A DNA stretch of 64,000 nt from Bacteroidota bacterium (GCA_016717725.1 JADKFA010000001.1:62001-126000), one strand, 5' to 3'; positions 34,459-43,806 are shown, counted from the stretch's first letter. The notes: generated by a model not told the origin, from the sequence alone. Translations and numbers: made by a program.

Positions 34459-36138
34459 ATGAAAAAAATATTATTGGTAATTACTGGTCTAATTATCACG
34501 TTTAATGCAACTTCACAAACATGGTCCTGGGCTGCTTCTTTGGGCGGAAGGTCCAATACAGATGGATCTATTGGAATGGACCGAGATGCGACGGGTAACA
34601 TCTATATATGTGGAGATTTTGAAGGCACTCGAAATTTTGGAGGAACTTCTTTAACTGCAGCAGCATTCTCTGATTTCTATTTTTCAAAATTCAATTCAAC
34701 CGGAACCCATCAATGGACCATTCAGTTGAGTGGAACGGGAACTACCACCATTATAGCGAACGGAGTTGCAGTGGATGCATCAGGAAATATTATTGTTACA
34801 GGATATTTTAGTTACAATGTAACTATTGGTGGAACTACGTACATAAATCCAGGTGGAAATGGAGATAGTTTTATAGCAAAATATAGTCCAACAGGAACAT
34901 TCATTTGGTCAAAAGTATTATCGGGGAATGGAAATGAATTTATTACTAGTGTAAAAACTTTAGGAAATGATATTTATATTAGTGGTGGCTATTCACAAGC
35001 ACTAACTTTCGGAACTGTAAGTTTAGCTGCTCCAGCCGGTGGTTATGATGATGCCTTTGTAATGAAGTTAGATGCACAAGGCAATGCTGTTTGGGGTGTA
35101 AAAGGAGGAGGAAATAACGATGATCGTGCACTTTGTTTAAGCGTAAGTGCCAATGCTATTTATTGGGCAGGGTTTTGCAATGCTTCTGCTTCGTTTGGTG
35201 GAGTAAATTTAGCTCCTGCTGGTTCAGGAGCGGATGTTTTTATTTCTAAATTAAACTCAAGTGGCGTTCAATCTTGGGTGAAAAGATATGGAGGCAATTT
35301 AGGTCAACAAATCAATGGTATTAGCCAAGATCCGTGGGGCAATCCGATATGCACTGGAAACTTTTATGCAACATTAAATTTTGGCACTGGATTACTTTTA
35401 ACTGAAGCCTACGCGATGTTTCCTGCAGGAAATGGAGATGGGTTTGTTGCTAAATTGAACGGAAGCGACGGAACATGTTCATGGGTACGTCAAATAAAAT
35501 GTATCAATGGCGATAATAATGAAGTAAGCAACGGAGCTGTAACCGATCCAGGTGGTAGTACCTATGTAACAGGACATTTTAACGCTACAACGGTTTTTGC
35601 TTCAAGTTCAAATCAAACTGGACCATCCCTCGTTTCAACAAATGGAAAAGATGCATTCGTAGCTAAATATTCTCAAACAGGCACATTGTTATGGGTTCAA
35701 AAAATTGGTGGAAGCAGTAATGACCAAGGGAAAGCAGTTGTTTATGATGCCAATGGAATTTGTACTGTAGCTGGCAATTTCGGAGGTACGCTAACGTTAG
35801 GTTCCACTACTCCTATTACAGCAAGTCCAGGAGCGGCAAGTGTATTCATTGCAAAGTATGATGGTTTAAGTGCTGGAGTTGATGAGCCCTTAAACACATT
35901 GAAATTTGAAGCGCATCCAAACCCAGCGGATCAATTTATAACGGTTACTTCGGAACTCACTGATCCAATTCAACAAATCGAAATCTACACACTCACTGGT
36001 GTTCGTGTTCTTGAAATTAAACTTGATGCTCACTCCAACGAATATAAAATTGACATTTCTGAATTGAGTTCAGGCTTGTATTTTTTACAAATTATAGCTG
36101 GAGAAAATAAAGGCGTAAAAAAGATTCAAATAAAGTAA
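34459..36138 (+). CDS. SBBP-repeat beta-propeller protein with T9SS type A sorting domain
   Basis: Secreted protein of 559 residues. The signal peptide spans 1-19 (ending NATSQ). The body has repeated blades of the form DxxGNIYICGDFEG / FSKFNSTGTHQW, VDASGNIIVTGYF / IAKYSPTGTFIW and VMKLDAQGNAVW, about seven to eight times, as in SBBP-type propellers. The last about 75 residues (FEAHPNPADQFITV, IEIYTLTGVRVLEIKL, ISELSSGLYFLQI, VKKIQIK) are a type IX secretion C-terminal sorting domain, so the protein should be exported to and anchored on the cell surface. The binding partner is unknown. An IS element lies directly downstream. Confidence 0.92.
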   Translation: MKKILLVITGLIITFNATSQTWSWAASLGGRSNTDGSIGMDRDATGNIYICGDFEGTRNFGGTSLTAAAFSDFYFSKFNSTGTHQWTIQLSGTGTTTIIANGVAVDASGNIIVTGYFSYNVTIGGTTYINPGGNGDSFIAKYSPTGTFIWSKVLSGNGNEFITSVKTLGNDIYISGGYSQALTFGTVSLAAPAGGYDDAFVMKLDAQGNAVWGVKGGGNNDDRALCLSVSANAIYWAGFCNASASFGGVNLAPAGSGADVFISKLNSSGVQSWVKRYGGNLGQQINGISQDPWGNPICTGNFYATLNFGTGLLLTEAYAMFPAGNGDGFVAKLNGSDGTCSWVRQIKCINGDNNEVSNGAVTDPGGSTYVTGHFNATTVFASSSNQTGPSLVSTNGKDAFVAKYSQTGTLLWVQKIGGSSNDQGKAVVYDANGICTVAGNFGGTLTLGSTTPITASPGAASVFIAKYDGLSAGVDEPLNTLKFEAHPNPADQFITVTSELTDPIQQIEIYTLTGVRVLEIKLDAHSNEYKIDISELSSGLYFLQIIAGENKGVKKIQIK

Positions 36139-36219
36139 TTATACATTTTTAATAAAAAGAGAGTCGTATAAACTGAGGCCACTGAAAAAAGTCCTATTAA
36201 GACTTAAATGTTAATAAAA

Positions 36220-36255
36220 GGGAGTAGAAACGCAAGTTTATCTACTCCCTTTTTT
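36220..36255 (+). terminator. Terminator inside the left IS end
   Basis: GGGAGTAGA (36220-36228) pairs with TCTACTCCC (36241-36249), followed by a T6 run. It stands before the transposase start and would block read-through transcription from the host gene into the transposase. Confidence 0.75.
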
Positions 36256-36260
36256 GTATC

Positions 36261-37739
36261 TTGTATCAGACTAAAAGATTAAATTCGAGGCTGTTACAAC
36301 AAGAAGAATTACGGTTTAGCGATTATAGTTCTCTTTATGATTTGATAGTCCCCAAAGGGAATTTATTAAGAAAGATAAACGACCTGATTGATTTTAGGTT
36401 TGTTTACAATGAATTGGTAAATAAATATTGTCACAATAATGGCCGTACAGCAGAAAGTCCTATTCGGATGTTCAAATATTTATTGCTAAAGACTATTTAT
36501 GATATCTCAGATGTAGATGTAGTAGAACGTTCACGTTATGATATGTCGTTCAAATATTTTTTAGATATGTCATCAGAAGAGGACGTGATTAATCCTAGTT
36601 CACTTACTAAATTTAGAAAGCTACGATTGAAAGATACCGACCTATTGAGTCTTTTGATAAATAAAACAGTGACCCTTGCGATTGAGAAAGGAGTTATCCG
36701 TTCTAAATCAATCATAGTTGATGCTACTCATACTTTATCGAGATCAAATCCATTCTCAGCAATCGAAGTTTTAAGGGAACGATCAAAACAACTTCGAAAA
36801 ACTATTTATAGGTATGATGAAGATTGGAAGGAACGAATGCCGAGAAAGAATATTGATAATGATTTAGAAAAGGAATTAGTTTATTGTAAAGAGCTTGAAC
36901 GAATTGTTGAAAAGGATCAATCTATCAGTTCCATTCCTGCGGTACAAGAAAAATTAAATATCTTAAAGGAAACAGTTGAAGACACTCAAGAAAACCTAGT
37001 ATTATCGAAAGATGAGGATGCCAAAATAGGTCATAAATCTGCAGAGCGTTCGTTCTTTGGATATAAGACGCACATAGCTATGACTGAAGAGCGAATAATA
37101 ACAGCAGCCGTGGTTACTTCAGGCGATAAAGGTGACGGGCCTGAGTTACCAAATCTTTTAGAAATTAGTCAAGAAAATGGCATTGAAGTCGACACAATAA
37201 TAGGTGATGCAGCATACTCAGGAAAAGAAAATATCAAACTAACTAGAGAGCAAAATATTAAAATAGTAGCTAAGCTTAATCCATCAATTACACAAGGTTT
37301 TAGAAAAGACGAAGACAAATTTGATTACAATAAGGATGCAGATATGTTTGTATGTCCTGCAGGCCACATTGCTATAAGAGAGGCCAGACAAGGAAAAAAA
37401 AACATAGGAGAAAATCAAGTAGACACGTACTACTTTGATATTGAAAAATGTAAAACCTGCCCTCTAAGAAACGGCTGCTATAAAGAAGGAGCAAAGACAA
37501 AAACCTACTCTGTATCTATCAAATCTGACCATCATAAAGAACAAATTGCTTTTCAAGAAACAGAACACTTCAAGGAAAAGGCGAAACATCGATATAAAAT
37601 TGAGGCAAAAAATGCAGAGTTAAAAAATGTTCATGGTTATCGTCGAGCAAAAGCATACGGCATAGTCAATATGCAAATGCAAAGTGCGATAGCAATTTTT
37701 ACAGTAAATCTCAAAAGGATCATTAAGTTGAGTGTGTAA
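36261..37739 (+). CDS. IS1182 family transposase
   Basis: DDE transposase of 492 residues, intact. The N-terminal DUF772-type domain is NDLIDFRFVYNELVNKYCHNNGRTAESPIRMFKYLLLKTIYDISD. Catalytic Asp candidates are in IIVDATHTLS and TIIGDAAYSG, and the C-terminal Glu is in the YKIEAKNAELKNVHGYRRAK region. A Cys cluster (CKTCPLRNGC) lies before it, as in DDE_Tnp_1-associated zinc-ribbon forms. The start is a TTG at 36261, since no ATG precedes the conserved N-terminus. A weak start and an upstream terminator both fit low transposase expression. Confidence 0.92.
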   Translation: MYQTKRLNSRLLQQEELRFSDYSSLYDLIVPKGNLLRKINDLIDFRFVYNELVNKYCHNNGRTAESPIRMFKYLLLKTIYDISDVDVVERSRYDMSFKYFLDMSSEEDVINPSSLTKFRKLRLKDTDLLSLLINKTVTLAIEKGVIRSKSIIVDATHTLSRSNPFSAIEVLRERSKQLRKTIYRYDEDWKERMPRKNIDNDLEKELVYCKELERIVEKDQSISSIPAVQEKLNILKETVEDTQENLVLSKDEDAKIGHKSAERSFFGYKTHIAMTEERIITAAVVTSGDKGDGPELPNLLEISQENGIEVDTIIGDAAYSGKENIKLTREQNIKIVAKLNPSITQGFRKDEDKFDYNKDADMFVCPAGHIAIREARQGKKNIGENQVDTYYFDIEKCKTCPLRNGCYKEGAKTKTYSVSIKSDHHKEQIAFQETEHFKEKAKHRYKIEAKNAELKNVHGYRRAKAYGIVNMQMQSAIAIFTVNLKRIIKLSV

Positions 37740-37811
37740 AGACGCAAAACGCTCTATAGCACCAATTGAAACACCATTTTTGAATGGTTTTGGCAAAACA
37801 TCAACACGACT

Positions 37812-37860
37812 AAAAGCGATTAAGTTCAAAAGGAAGTTTGAACTTAATCGCTTTTTTAAT
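37812..37860 (+). terminator. Terminator inside the right IS end
   Basis: Perfect 19-bp stem (37812-37830 with 37837-37855) with loop AGGAAG, followed by Ts. The stem core is GCGATTAAGTTC. It ends transposase transcription before the right inverted repeat. Confidence 0.85.
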
Positions 37861-37899
37861 TTAAGAGCACTTTTTCAGTGGCCTCATATTATGCGACTC

Positions 37900-38286
37900 T
37901 TTTTTTGTCGGCACCTTTAAATAAGGTCTACCGAATAAGTAGTGAGAATTTGATTTATTATAAATTAGATATCACGTTCAGGGGTACACATGAAATTAAA
38001 AAGTCAAGTTTAAAATAATTCCATCACTATAATTTATTTTTTTGCATGGATATTATTGAAATTAATCCATTAAATTTTCAATCACGTTGTTGTTGAGGCA
38101 GGTATGACCTGCCTCAACAACAACGTGATATTGATTGAGAGTGAAAGCTTGTTGAGACAAGGTATGCCTTGTCTCAACAAGTACAATTATCCTCTACAAG
38201 AATTATATTGCTAATGATTCATACACTTTAAGTTCGTACTCAAATAAATTCCGAACCCTCGAGATGAATTCCTTCTTCAGTAAATT
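37900..38286. repeat. Gap with two long perfect hairpins
   Basis: No gene. Hairpin 1 (38081-38129) has a 23-bp perfect stem beginning ATCACGTTGTTGTTGAGGC. Hairpin 2 (38148-38181) has a 15-bp stem CTTGTTGAGACAAGG. Both share a GTTGAG(G/A)CA word and a GGTATG(A)CC apex, so they look like two members of one REP-like family. The rest of the gap is plain AT-rich DNA. They might also end transcription of the Rrf2 gene. Confidence 0.7.
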
Positions 38287-38697
38287 TTATATATCTATTG
38301 GTTCATGCCATTTTTTAATGGATGTTTTTTTCATTGACTCAATCAATCTATTTCGACAAATTAAATATTCATCGTGCATTGGACATGGATTCTTGGCGCT
38401 ACACTTGAGTCGACCCATTAAACATGAATTTAATATTTGATCACCATCCACTGCATGCAATAACTCATAAATGGTAACTTCACTTTTCTTCTTATCCATC
38501 CAAAAGCCACCTCCCGGACCTTTCACAGAATGTAAAAATCCTTTTCGAACTAATTCTTGCATAATTTTCCCTAAATAATGCTGTGAAAGCTGAATAGACG
38601 AAGCTAACTCATCCAAACTCACCTTTTTCTCCACCTTACTTTCTTGTGCTATGTAAGTCATAGCCCTCAACGCATACGCAAATGTTCTTGAAAACAT
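38287..38697 (-). CDS. Rrf2 family regulator, NsrR-like
   Basis: Winged-helix Rrf2 protein of 136 residues. The helix-turn-helix is VSLDELASSIQLSQHYLGKIMQELVRKGFLHSVKGPGGGFWM. Three cysteines (NSC, LKC, NPC in LNSCLMGRLKCSAKNPCPMHDE) are spaced like the Fe-S ligands of NsrR/IscR relatives, so a nitric-oxide or redox-sensing cluster is likely. I chose ATG 38697 (MFSRTFAYALRAM) because the longer frame from 38748 adds non-family residues. It is divergent from the nos cluster and is the likely regulator of it. Confidence 0.88.
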   Translation of the reverse strand: MFSRTFAYALRAMTYIAQESKVEKKVSLDELASSIQLSQHYLGKIMQELVRKGFLHSVKGPGGGFWMDKKKSEVTIYELLHAVDGDQILNSCLMGRLKCSAKNPCPMHDEYLICRNRLIESMKKTSIKKWHEPIDI

Positions 38698-38912
38698 AAT
38701 CACGCAAAATAATAACATCCATAAGCGATATTGGGTGATATTAATCATATTTACGACTGAAATTTAGTATCTTCGAACAATTAGTCGTTTTCAAGACTTA
38801 AATCATAAAAAGAACTGACATTCCTCCTTTTCTTCACAATCGGCTAGAAGTAGGTTTGCATCATAATAAAAGACATTCCACTCTTTTAATAAATAAAAAA
38901 AAAACAACCACT

Positions 38913-39377
38913 ATGAAATTGAAAATTCTGATGGCAAGCATGCTGAGTATTTCTCTCTTTGCCTGCACCTCGAAACAAGAAGCTGAAGATGCTGCGAAAA
39001 ATTCTCCTTCACCCGTTGAAGCTGCGGCTGAACAGCCAGAAGTACATGGAGTAGAAATAAAAGATCTTGAACTTACCAATCCACTAAATAAGGAGTGGAT
39101 AACAAATGGCGAAAAAATTTACGACAGCAAATGTTTGTCATGTCATAAGTTAACGGATGAAAAAGTAGTAGGTCCAGGCTGGAAAGGTGTCACTCAACGA
39201 AGAAAACCAATTTGGATTATGAACATGATTTTAAATGTAGAAATAATGTTAGATGAAGATCCGGAAGCACAACTTTTACTTGAGCAATGTTTAATTCGTA
39301 TGCCCAATCAAAACTTAACTCATGATGAGGCTCGACAAGTAGTGGAGTTCATGCGTCACAACGATGGAGAAAAATAA
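38913..39377 (+). CDS. Lipid-anchored c-type cytochrome of the nos cluster
   Basis: Mono-heme cytochrome c of 154 residues. It has a lipobox LFAC (Cys18), an acidic linker and the heme site CLSCH (Cys74, Cys77, His78). Several Met residues in the last third (RMPNQNL) can supply the axial ligand. It is the likely electron donor to NosZ in the periplasm. I start at MKLKIL (38913); the upstream extension would bury the signal peptide. A TAtcTTcG box at 38768-38775 may be the promoter of the whole cluster. Confidence 0.88.
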   Translation: MKLKILMASMLSISLFACTSKQEAEDAAKNSPSPVEAAAEQPEVHGVEIKDLELTNPLNKEWITNGEKIYDSKCLSCHKLTDEKVVGPGWKGVTQRRKPIWIMNMILNVEIMLDEDPEAQLLLEQCLIRMPNQNLTHDEARQVVEFMRHNDGEK

Positions 39378-39405
39378 AAAACTTAACCTAATTACAACTA
39401 TATAT

Positions 39406-41403
39406 ATGAAAATCTATCACTTAATTACGGCCACTGCAGTTCCGCTATTACTGCTCGCATTAACGGGATGTGCACCAAAAAATCCGACCCAAGCCATCAC
39501 TGGCGATGCAGCAGAGAAAGTATATGTTGCTCCTGGAAAACACGATGCTTACTACAGTTTTGTTTCCGGTGGATTTAGTGGACAAGTATCGGTTTATGGA
39601 CTTCCATCTGGAAGGCTATTCCGTGTAATTCCGGTATTTTCTCAAGACCCTCAAACAGGTTGGGGATATTCGGAAGAAACGAAACCTATGTTGAATACAT
39701 CACATGGTTTTACACCTTGGGACGACAGTCACCATATTGCATTGTCAACCACCAATGGTGAGCACGATGGCAAATGGGTTTTTATAAATGGGAATAACAC
39801 CCCTCGAATTGCGAGAATTAGCTTGAAAACATTTCGCACTGAAGAAGTCATTGAAATTCCAAATGCATCGGGAAACCACTCCTCCCCATTCCTAACTGAA
39901 AACTCAGAATATGCCGTTGCTGGTACTCGTTTTTCATTCCCGCTCGATTATGATGGAGAAACAGTTGACGTTCCGATTAATTCTTACAAAAAGAATTTTA
40001 AAGGCACCGTTTCTTTTGTAAGTATTAACAAAGAAAGTGGAAACATGGCTGTTGCGTTCCAACTGTTATTACCCGGAATCAACTTCGACTTATCAAGAGG
40101 TGGACGTGGTCCTTCTAAAGATTGGTTCTTCTTTAGTTGCTACAACACTGAATTAGCGAATACTTTGTTAGAGGTGAATGCATCTCAAAAGGACAAAGAT
40201 TTTATTATGGCTGTAAACTGGAAAAAAGCGGAACAATATATTGCTGCTGGAAAAGGAAAGAAGTTAAATGTAAACTATGCACATAATGTATATAGCGATG
40301 AAACCCACACCTCCACTTCTACCATGATAAAAGAAATCCTTGCACTTGATCCTATTGAGTTAAAAGACATCGTTTATTTTATGCCATGTCCAAAATCTCC
40401 TCATGGTTGTGATGTAGATCCAAGTGGTAAGTATATTGTAGGATCTGGCAAATTAGCAGCACTTATTCCTGTATTCTCATTTGACAAAATGATAGCCGCC
40501 ATTGCAGCGAAAAATTTCGAAGGAGAATTTGAAGGCATTCCCGTTTTAAAATACGAATCTGTTTTACATGGTGAAGTGAAGAAGCCAGGCTTAGGCCCTC
40601 TACATACAGAATTTGATGGAAAGGGATTTGCTTACACTTCTATGTTTGTATCCTCTGAAATTGTAAAATGGAATATTGAAAATTTAACTGTGGTGGATCG
40701 AGTTCCAACATACTATTCTATTGGCCATCTCAGTATACCCGGGGGTCCTACTGCTAAGCCACACGGTCAATATGTTATAGCTTACAATAAAATAACAAAA
40801 GATCGCTATTTACCAACTGGTCCTGAATTGACTCAATCGGCACAGATATATGATATCTCTGGTGAGAAAATGAAGTTACTTCTTGACTTTCCTACTATTG
40901 GCGAACCGCACTATGCAGAAGCATTACCCGCAAAATTGGTAGAGCCCAATAGTGTCAAATTCTTCAAAATTGAAGACAATAAGCATCCTTACGTTACTAA
41001 AAGCGAAAAAGAAGCGAAGGTTGTTCGTCAAGGCAATCAAGTACATGTGTATATGACATGCATTCGTTCACATTTTGTTCCAGATAATATTGAAGGAATT
41101 AAAATGGGAGATGTACTCTACTTCCACATTACAAATCTTGAGCAAGATTGGGATGTACCACATGGATTTGCAATTAAAGGTGCGAACAATGCTGAATTAT
41201 TAATCATGCCAGGTGAGACGGCTACATTAAAATGGAGTCCAGATCGTGTTGGAGTGAGTCCTATGTATTGCACAGATTTTTGCTCTGCTCTACATCAAGA
41301 AATGCAAGGTTATGTAAGAGTTTCTCCTGCTGGATCATCAACTCCATTGAAATGGAGCACGGGTGAAACACCAGAAGCAAATTTATCGGCTGATGTAAAA
41401 TAA
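39406..41403 (+). CDS. nosZ: Nitrous-oxide reductase, clade II (Sec-dependent)
   Basis: Copper enzyme that reduces N2O to N2 in the periplasm, about 665 residues. The seven-bladed propeller holds the CuZ ligands, with recognisable GFSGQVSVYGLPSGR, TPWDDSHHIALS and PHGCDVDPSGKYIV segments. The C-terminal cupredoxin domain has the CuA site CTDFCSALHQEM (C-x3-C-x3-H-x2-M, from about residue 622). The N-terminus is a hydrophobic Sec-type signal with a lipobox-like LTGC and no twin arginine, which marks clade II. I use MKIYHL at 39406; the frame opens at 39364 inside the cytochrome gene. Confidence 0.96.
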   Translation: MKIYHLITATAVPLLLLALTGCAPKNPTQAITGDAAEKVYVAPGKHDAYYSFVSGGFSGQVSVYGLPSGRLFRVIPVFSQDPQTGWGYSEETKPMLNTSHGFTPWDDSHHIALSTTNGEHDGKWVFINGNNTPRIARISLKTFRTEEVIEIPNASGNHSSPFLTENSEYAVAGTRFSFPLDYDGETVDVPINSYKKNFKGTVSFVSINKESGNMAVAFQLLLPGINFDLSRGGRGPSKDWFFFSCYNTELANTLLEVNASQKDKDFIMAVNWKKAEQYIAAGKGKKLNVNYAHNVYSDETHTSTSTMIKEILALDPIELKDIVYFMPCPKSPHGCDVDPSGKYIVGSGKLAALIPVFSFDKMIAAIAAKNFEGEFEGIPVLKYESVLHGEVKKPGLGPLHTEFDGKGFAYTSMFVSSEIVKWNIENLTVVDRVPTYYSIGHLSIPGGPTAKPHGQYVIAYNKITKDRYLPTGPELTQSAQIYDISGEKMKLLLDFPTIGEPHYAEALPAKLVEPNSVKFFKIEDNKHPYVTKSEKEAKVVRQGNQVHVYMTCIRSHFVPDNIEGIKMGDVLYFHITNLEQDWDVPHGFAIKGANNAELLIMPGETATLKWSPDRVGVSPMYCTDFCSALHQEMQGYVRVSPAGSSTPLKWSTGETPEANLSADVK

Positions 41404-41417
41404 TAAATTCTTCTGTG

Positions 41418-41450
41418 GGGGACTCATTGTATTGCCATTGAGTCCCCTTT
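41418..41450 (+). terminator. Hairpin between nosZ and the NosL-fusion gene
   Basis: GGGGACTCA (41418-41426) pairs with TGAGTCCCC (41439-41447), followed by only TTT. It looks like an attenuator or a 3'-end stabiliser that would raise nosZ mRNA over the accessory genes, not a full stop. Confidence 0.55.
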
Positions 41451-41469
41451 AGAAGAGAATTAAAAAACT

Positions 41470-42498
41470 ATGAAACCTATATCGAGAATTTTAATTGCCC
41501 TTTCATCTTTGTCAATGCTAGCCACTTTTTTTCTTCCGCTTTGGCAGATACAACTATGGGCACCTCAATATCCAGAGGGACTAAACATGAAAATTTGGCA
41601 TAATCACTTAAGTGGAGCGTTCGATATTATCAATGGATTGAATCATTACATTGGAATGCGTTTGATTAAGGAGGAGATGTTCCCTGAATTGCAGTATATA
41701 GGTATTCTAATAGGTATTTATATTGCCATCGGTTTAATAGCTTCCATTTCAAATAAAGTAACAATGCTCAAAATTTATACCCTTACAGGTATCACTTATG
41801 GTGTTGCGGCACTCTATGATTTTTACAGATGGGGATATGATTACGGACACAACTTAGATCCTCATGCGGCCATTCAAGTTCCTGGTATGAGCTATCAACC
41901 ACCTGTTGTAGGATACAAAAACTTGCTCAACTTCACTGCTTACTCTGGTCCTGATCAAGGAGGATGGATCATCGTTATTGCAAGCATTGTTGCTTTGAGT
42001 GTATTAATTTATACTATTTGGTCAAACAAAAAATCAAAATTCAAATCAATATCAATCAATGTAAGTACGAGCGTAGTTCCCTTGGTTTCGATATTACTAT
42101 TTAATGCCTGTAACTCATCAGAACCAGCACCTATTCGACTAGGCAAAGATGAATGCACGCATTGTAAAATGATGATAACTGACCCTCGATTTGGTGCAGA
42201 AATCATTACAAAAACTAACAAACTATATAAATTCGACGATGCAAATTGTTTAAATAATTACATCAAAAATAACGAAAAACTTCAATCGAAAATTAACCTT
42301 ATCTATTTTGTGGATTATGGGAATGAATCTAAATTTGTTTTAGCCCATCAAGCATTTTATCTTCAATCGGAAGAAATAAAAAGTCCTATGGGAAGTGCGG
42401 TTGCAGCCTTCAGTAACAAGAAACAACTTGCTGAAACCGCCTCCTCACTCTCACAAAGCAAAGCCCTCACTTGGAACGAGGCAAGTAAAGTATATTAA
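41470..42498 (+). CDS. Membrane protein fused to NosL copper chaperone
   Basis: Two parts in one 342-residue frame. Residues 1-190 are a polytopic membrane protein with about four helices (ATFFLPLWQIQLWAPQYPEGLNMKIWHNHLSGAFDIINGLNHYIGM; a long HNLDPHAAIQVPGM loop), similar in position and style to the NosB-like proteins of clade II clusters. Residues 200-342 are NosL, the Cu(I) chaperone for NosZ (DECTHCKMMITDPRFGAEI and a C-terminal MGSAVAAFSNKKQLAE). At the junction a hydrophobic stretch ends in LLFNAC (Cys214), a leftover lipoprotein signal of a once separate NosL. No ATG lies at the junction. An unseen indel could also have joined two genes. Confidence 0.82.
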   Translation: MKPISRILIALSSLSMLATFFLPLWQIQLWAPQYPEGLNMKIWHNHLSGAFDIINGLNHYIGMRLIKEEMFPELQYIGILIGIYIAIGLIASISNKVTMLKIYTLTGITYGVAALYDFYRWGYDYGHNLDPHAAIQVPGMSYQPPVVGYKNLLNFTAYSGPDQGGWIIVIASIVALSVLIYTIWSNKKSKFKSISINVSTSVVPLVSILLFNACNSSEPAPIRLGKDECTHCKMMITDPRFGAEIITKTNKLYKFDDANCLNNYIKNNEKLQSKINLIYFVDYGNESKFVLAHQAFYLQSEEIKSPMGSAVAAFSNKKQLAETASSLSQSKALTWNEASKVY

Positions 42499-42502
42499 AT
42501 CC

Positions 42503-43780
42503 ATGAACAACAAGTACAGCATTCTTATTTTTATTCTGTTTGCATCCATCAAACTGAATGCTGCTGTACTTACTTGCGGCAACAAAACAAATTGTCAATA
42601 CATTCAAAATGCCATAAACGCTGCTTTTCCTTTTGACACCATTGAAGTTCAACCTGGGCATTACAAACAGGGAAATCTACTCATCACCAAACCGCTTTCA
42701 CTGCTTGCAAATGGAGAGGTAATTCTTGATGGAAATTTTAATTGTGAAATTATTACTATTAAAAGTAATCATGTTTTTATTCGCGGGTTCTCTATAAAAA
42801 ATAGTTCCAATTTGAGTAGCATTGATATTGCCGGAATCAAAGTTTTAGCTTGCCAGCATGTAACCATTGAAAACAATAAAGTTGAAAAATGTTCTTTTGG
42901 AATCTACTTATCAAATACCACACATTGCAAAGTGCAAAACAATTTTATTTCAGGAAATGTATTATCCGAAACTAATATTGGAAATGGTATTCACTGTTGG
43001 AAAGCAGATAGTAACTCCATTGAAAACAATGAGGTGACAAATCAACGTGATGGAATTTACTTTGAATTTGTTACAAACACAACGATTAACAAAAACTTTT
43101 CACATCATAATTTAAGATATGGATTGCACTTCATGTTCTCTCACTCCAATACTTATACAAACAATAAATTTTCTAATAATGGTGCTGGAGTTGCTGTGAT
43201 GTACTCTCACCATGTTACCATGAAGAATAATCTATTCGAATATAACTGGGGAGCTAGTGCCTATGGCTTATTATTAAAGGAAATAAACGACAGTGAGATC
43301 ACTGGAAACATATTTACCTATAACTCCGCTGCGATTTATATGGAAGGAAGTAACCGAGTAAATATGTCTCGCAATATATTCAGCAATAATGGCTGGGCTA
43401 TGCGAATTCAATCTAGCTGTGTAGACAATATCATTGAACATAATAATTTCGTAGGAAATACATTTGATGTCTCCACGAACGGAGAAACACAACTCAGCAA
43501 TTTCAATTCAAACTACTGGGATAAATACGAAGGTTATGATTTAAATCGAGATGGAGAAGGTGATATTCCATATCGTCCGGTAAGTCTTTTCTCTGTGATT
43601 GTTGAACAGCTTCCACCTTCTCTTTTATTATTGAGAAGCTTTATGGTTTACTTATTAGATAAGGCTGAAAAAATAATTCCTTCTTTGACTCCTGAATATT
43701 TAATTGATAACAAACCTGTCATTAAAATGATTGAACTAGACAACCAACCTATTGCAATTAGTAATACAAACAAAGAGTAA
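42503..43780 (+). CDS. nosD: NosD periplasmic copper-maturation protein
   Basis: Right-handed parallel beta-helix (CASH) protein of 425 residues that works with NosF/NosY to assemble the CuZ centre. The signal peptide ends LNAA. The helix rungs are visible as repeats such as ITIKSNHVFIRGFSIKNSS, IENNKVEKCSFGIYLSNTT, SIENNEVTNQRDGIYFEF, NLRYGLHFMFSHSNTYTNNKF and MSRNIFSNNGWAMRIQ. A C-terminal domain has NYWDKYEGYDLNRDGEGDIPYRP, the usual NosD ending. It starts 4 nt after the NosL-fusion stop. Confidence 0.93.
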   Translation: MNNKYSILIFILFASIKLNAAVLTCGNKTNCQYIQNAINAAFPFDTIEVQPGHYKQGNLLITKPLSLLANGEVILDGNFNCEIITIKSNHVFIRGFSIKNSSNLSSIDIAGIKVLACQHVTIENNKVEKCSFGIYLSNTTHCKVQNNFISGNVLSETNIGNGIHCWKADSNSIENNEVTNQRDGIYFEFVTNTTINKNFSHHNLRYGLHFMFSHSNTYTNNKFSNNGAGVAVMYSHHVTMKNNLFEYNWGASAYGLLLKEINDSEITGNIFTYNSAAIYMEGSNRVNMSRNIFSNNGWAMRIQSSCVDNIIEHNNFVGNTFDVSTNGETQLSNFNSNYWDKYEGYDLNRDGEGDIPYRPVSLFSVIVEQLPPSLLLLRSFMVYLLDKAEKIIPSLTPEYLIDNKPVIKMIELDNQPIAISNTNKE

Positions 43781-43806
43781 TCTAACCACTATTAACTTAC
43801 AACAAA

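Larger units (their letters stand above)
36161..37899 (+). mobile_element. Complete IS1182-family insertion sequence
   Basis: About 1.74 kb, bounded by imperfect inverted repeats. The left end GAGTCGTATAAACTGAGGCC (36161-36180) continues into ACTGAAAAAAGT. The right end is its inverse, reading GTGGCCTCAT-AT-TATGCGACTC and ending at 37899. One transposase fills the interior. Hairpin terminators sit inside each end. No clear target-site duplication was found. The element is inserted 22 nt after the T9SS gene stop codon. Confidence 0.85.

Noticed and set aside
37895..37910. Target-site duplication of the IS1182 element
   Set aside because: The sequences outside the two inverted repeats share only A/T runs; no clear direct repeat could be defined.
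38740..38780. Defined NsrR/Rrf2 operator in the nos promoter
   Set aside because: An ACT-AAATTT-AGT-like partial palindrome is present but is off by one base in symmetry, too weak to call.
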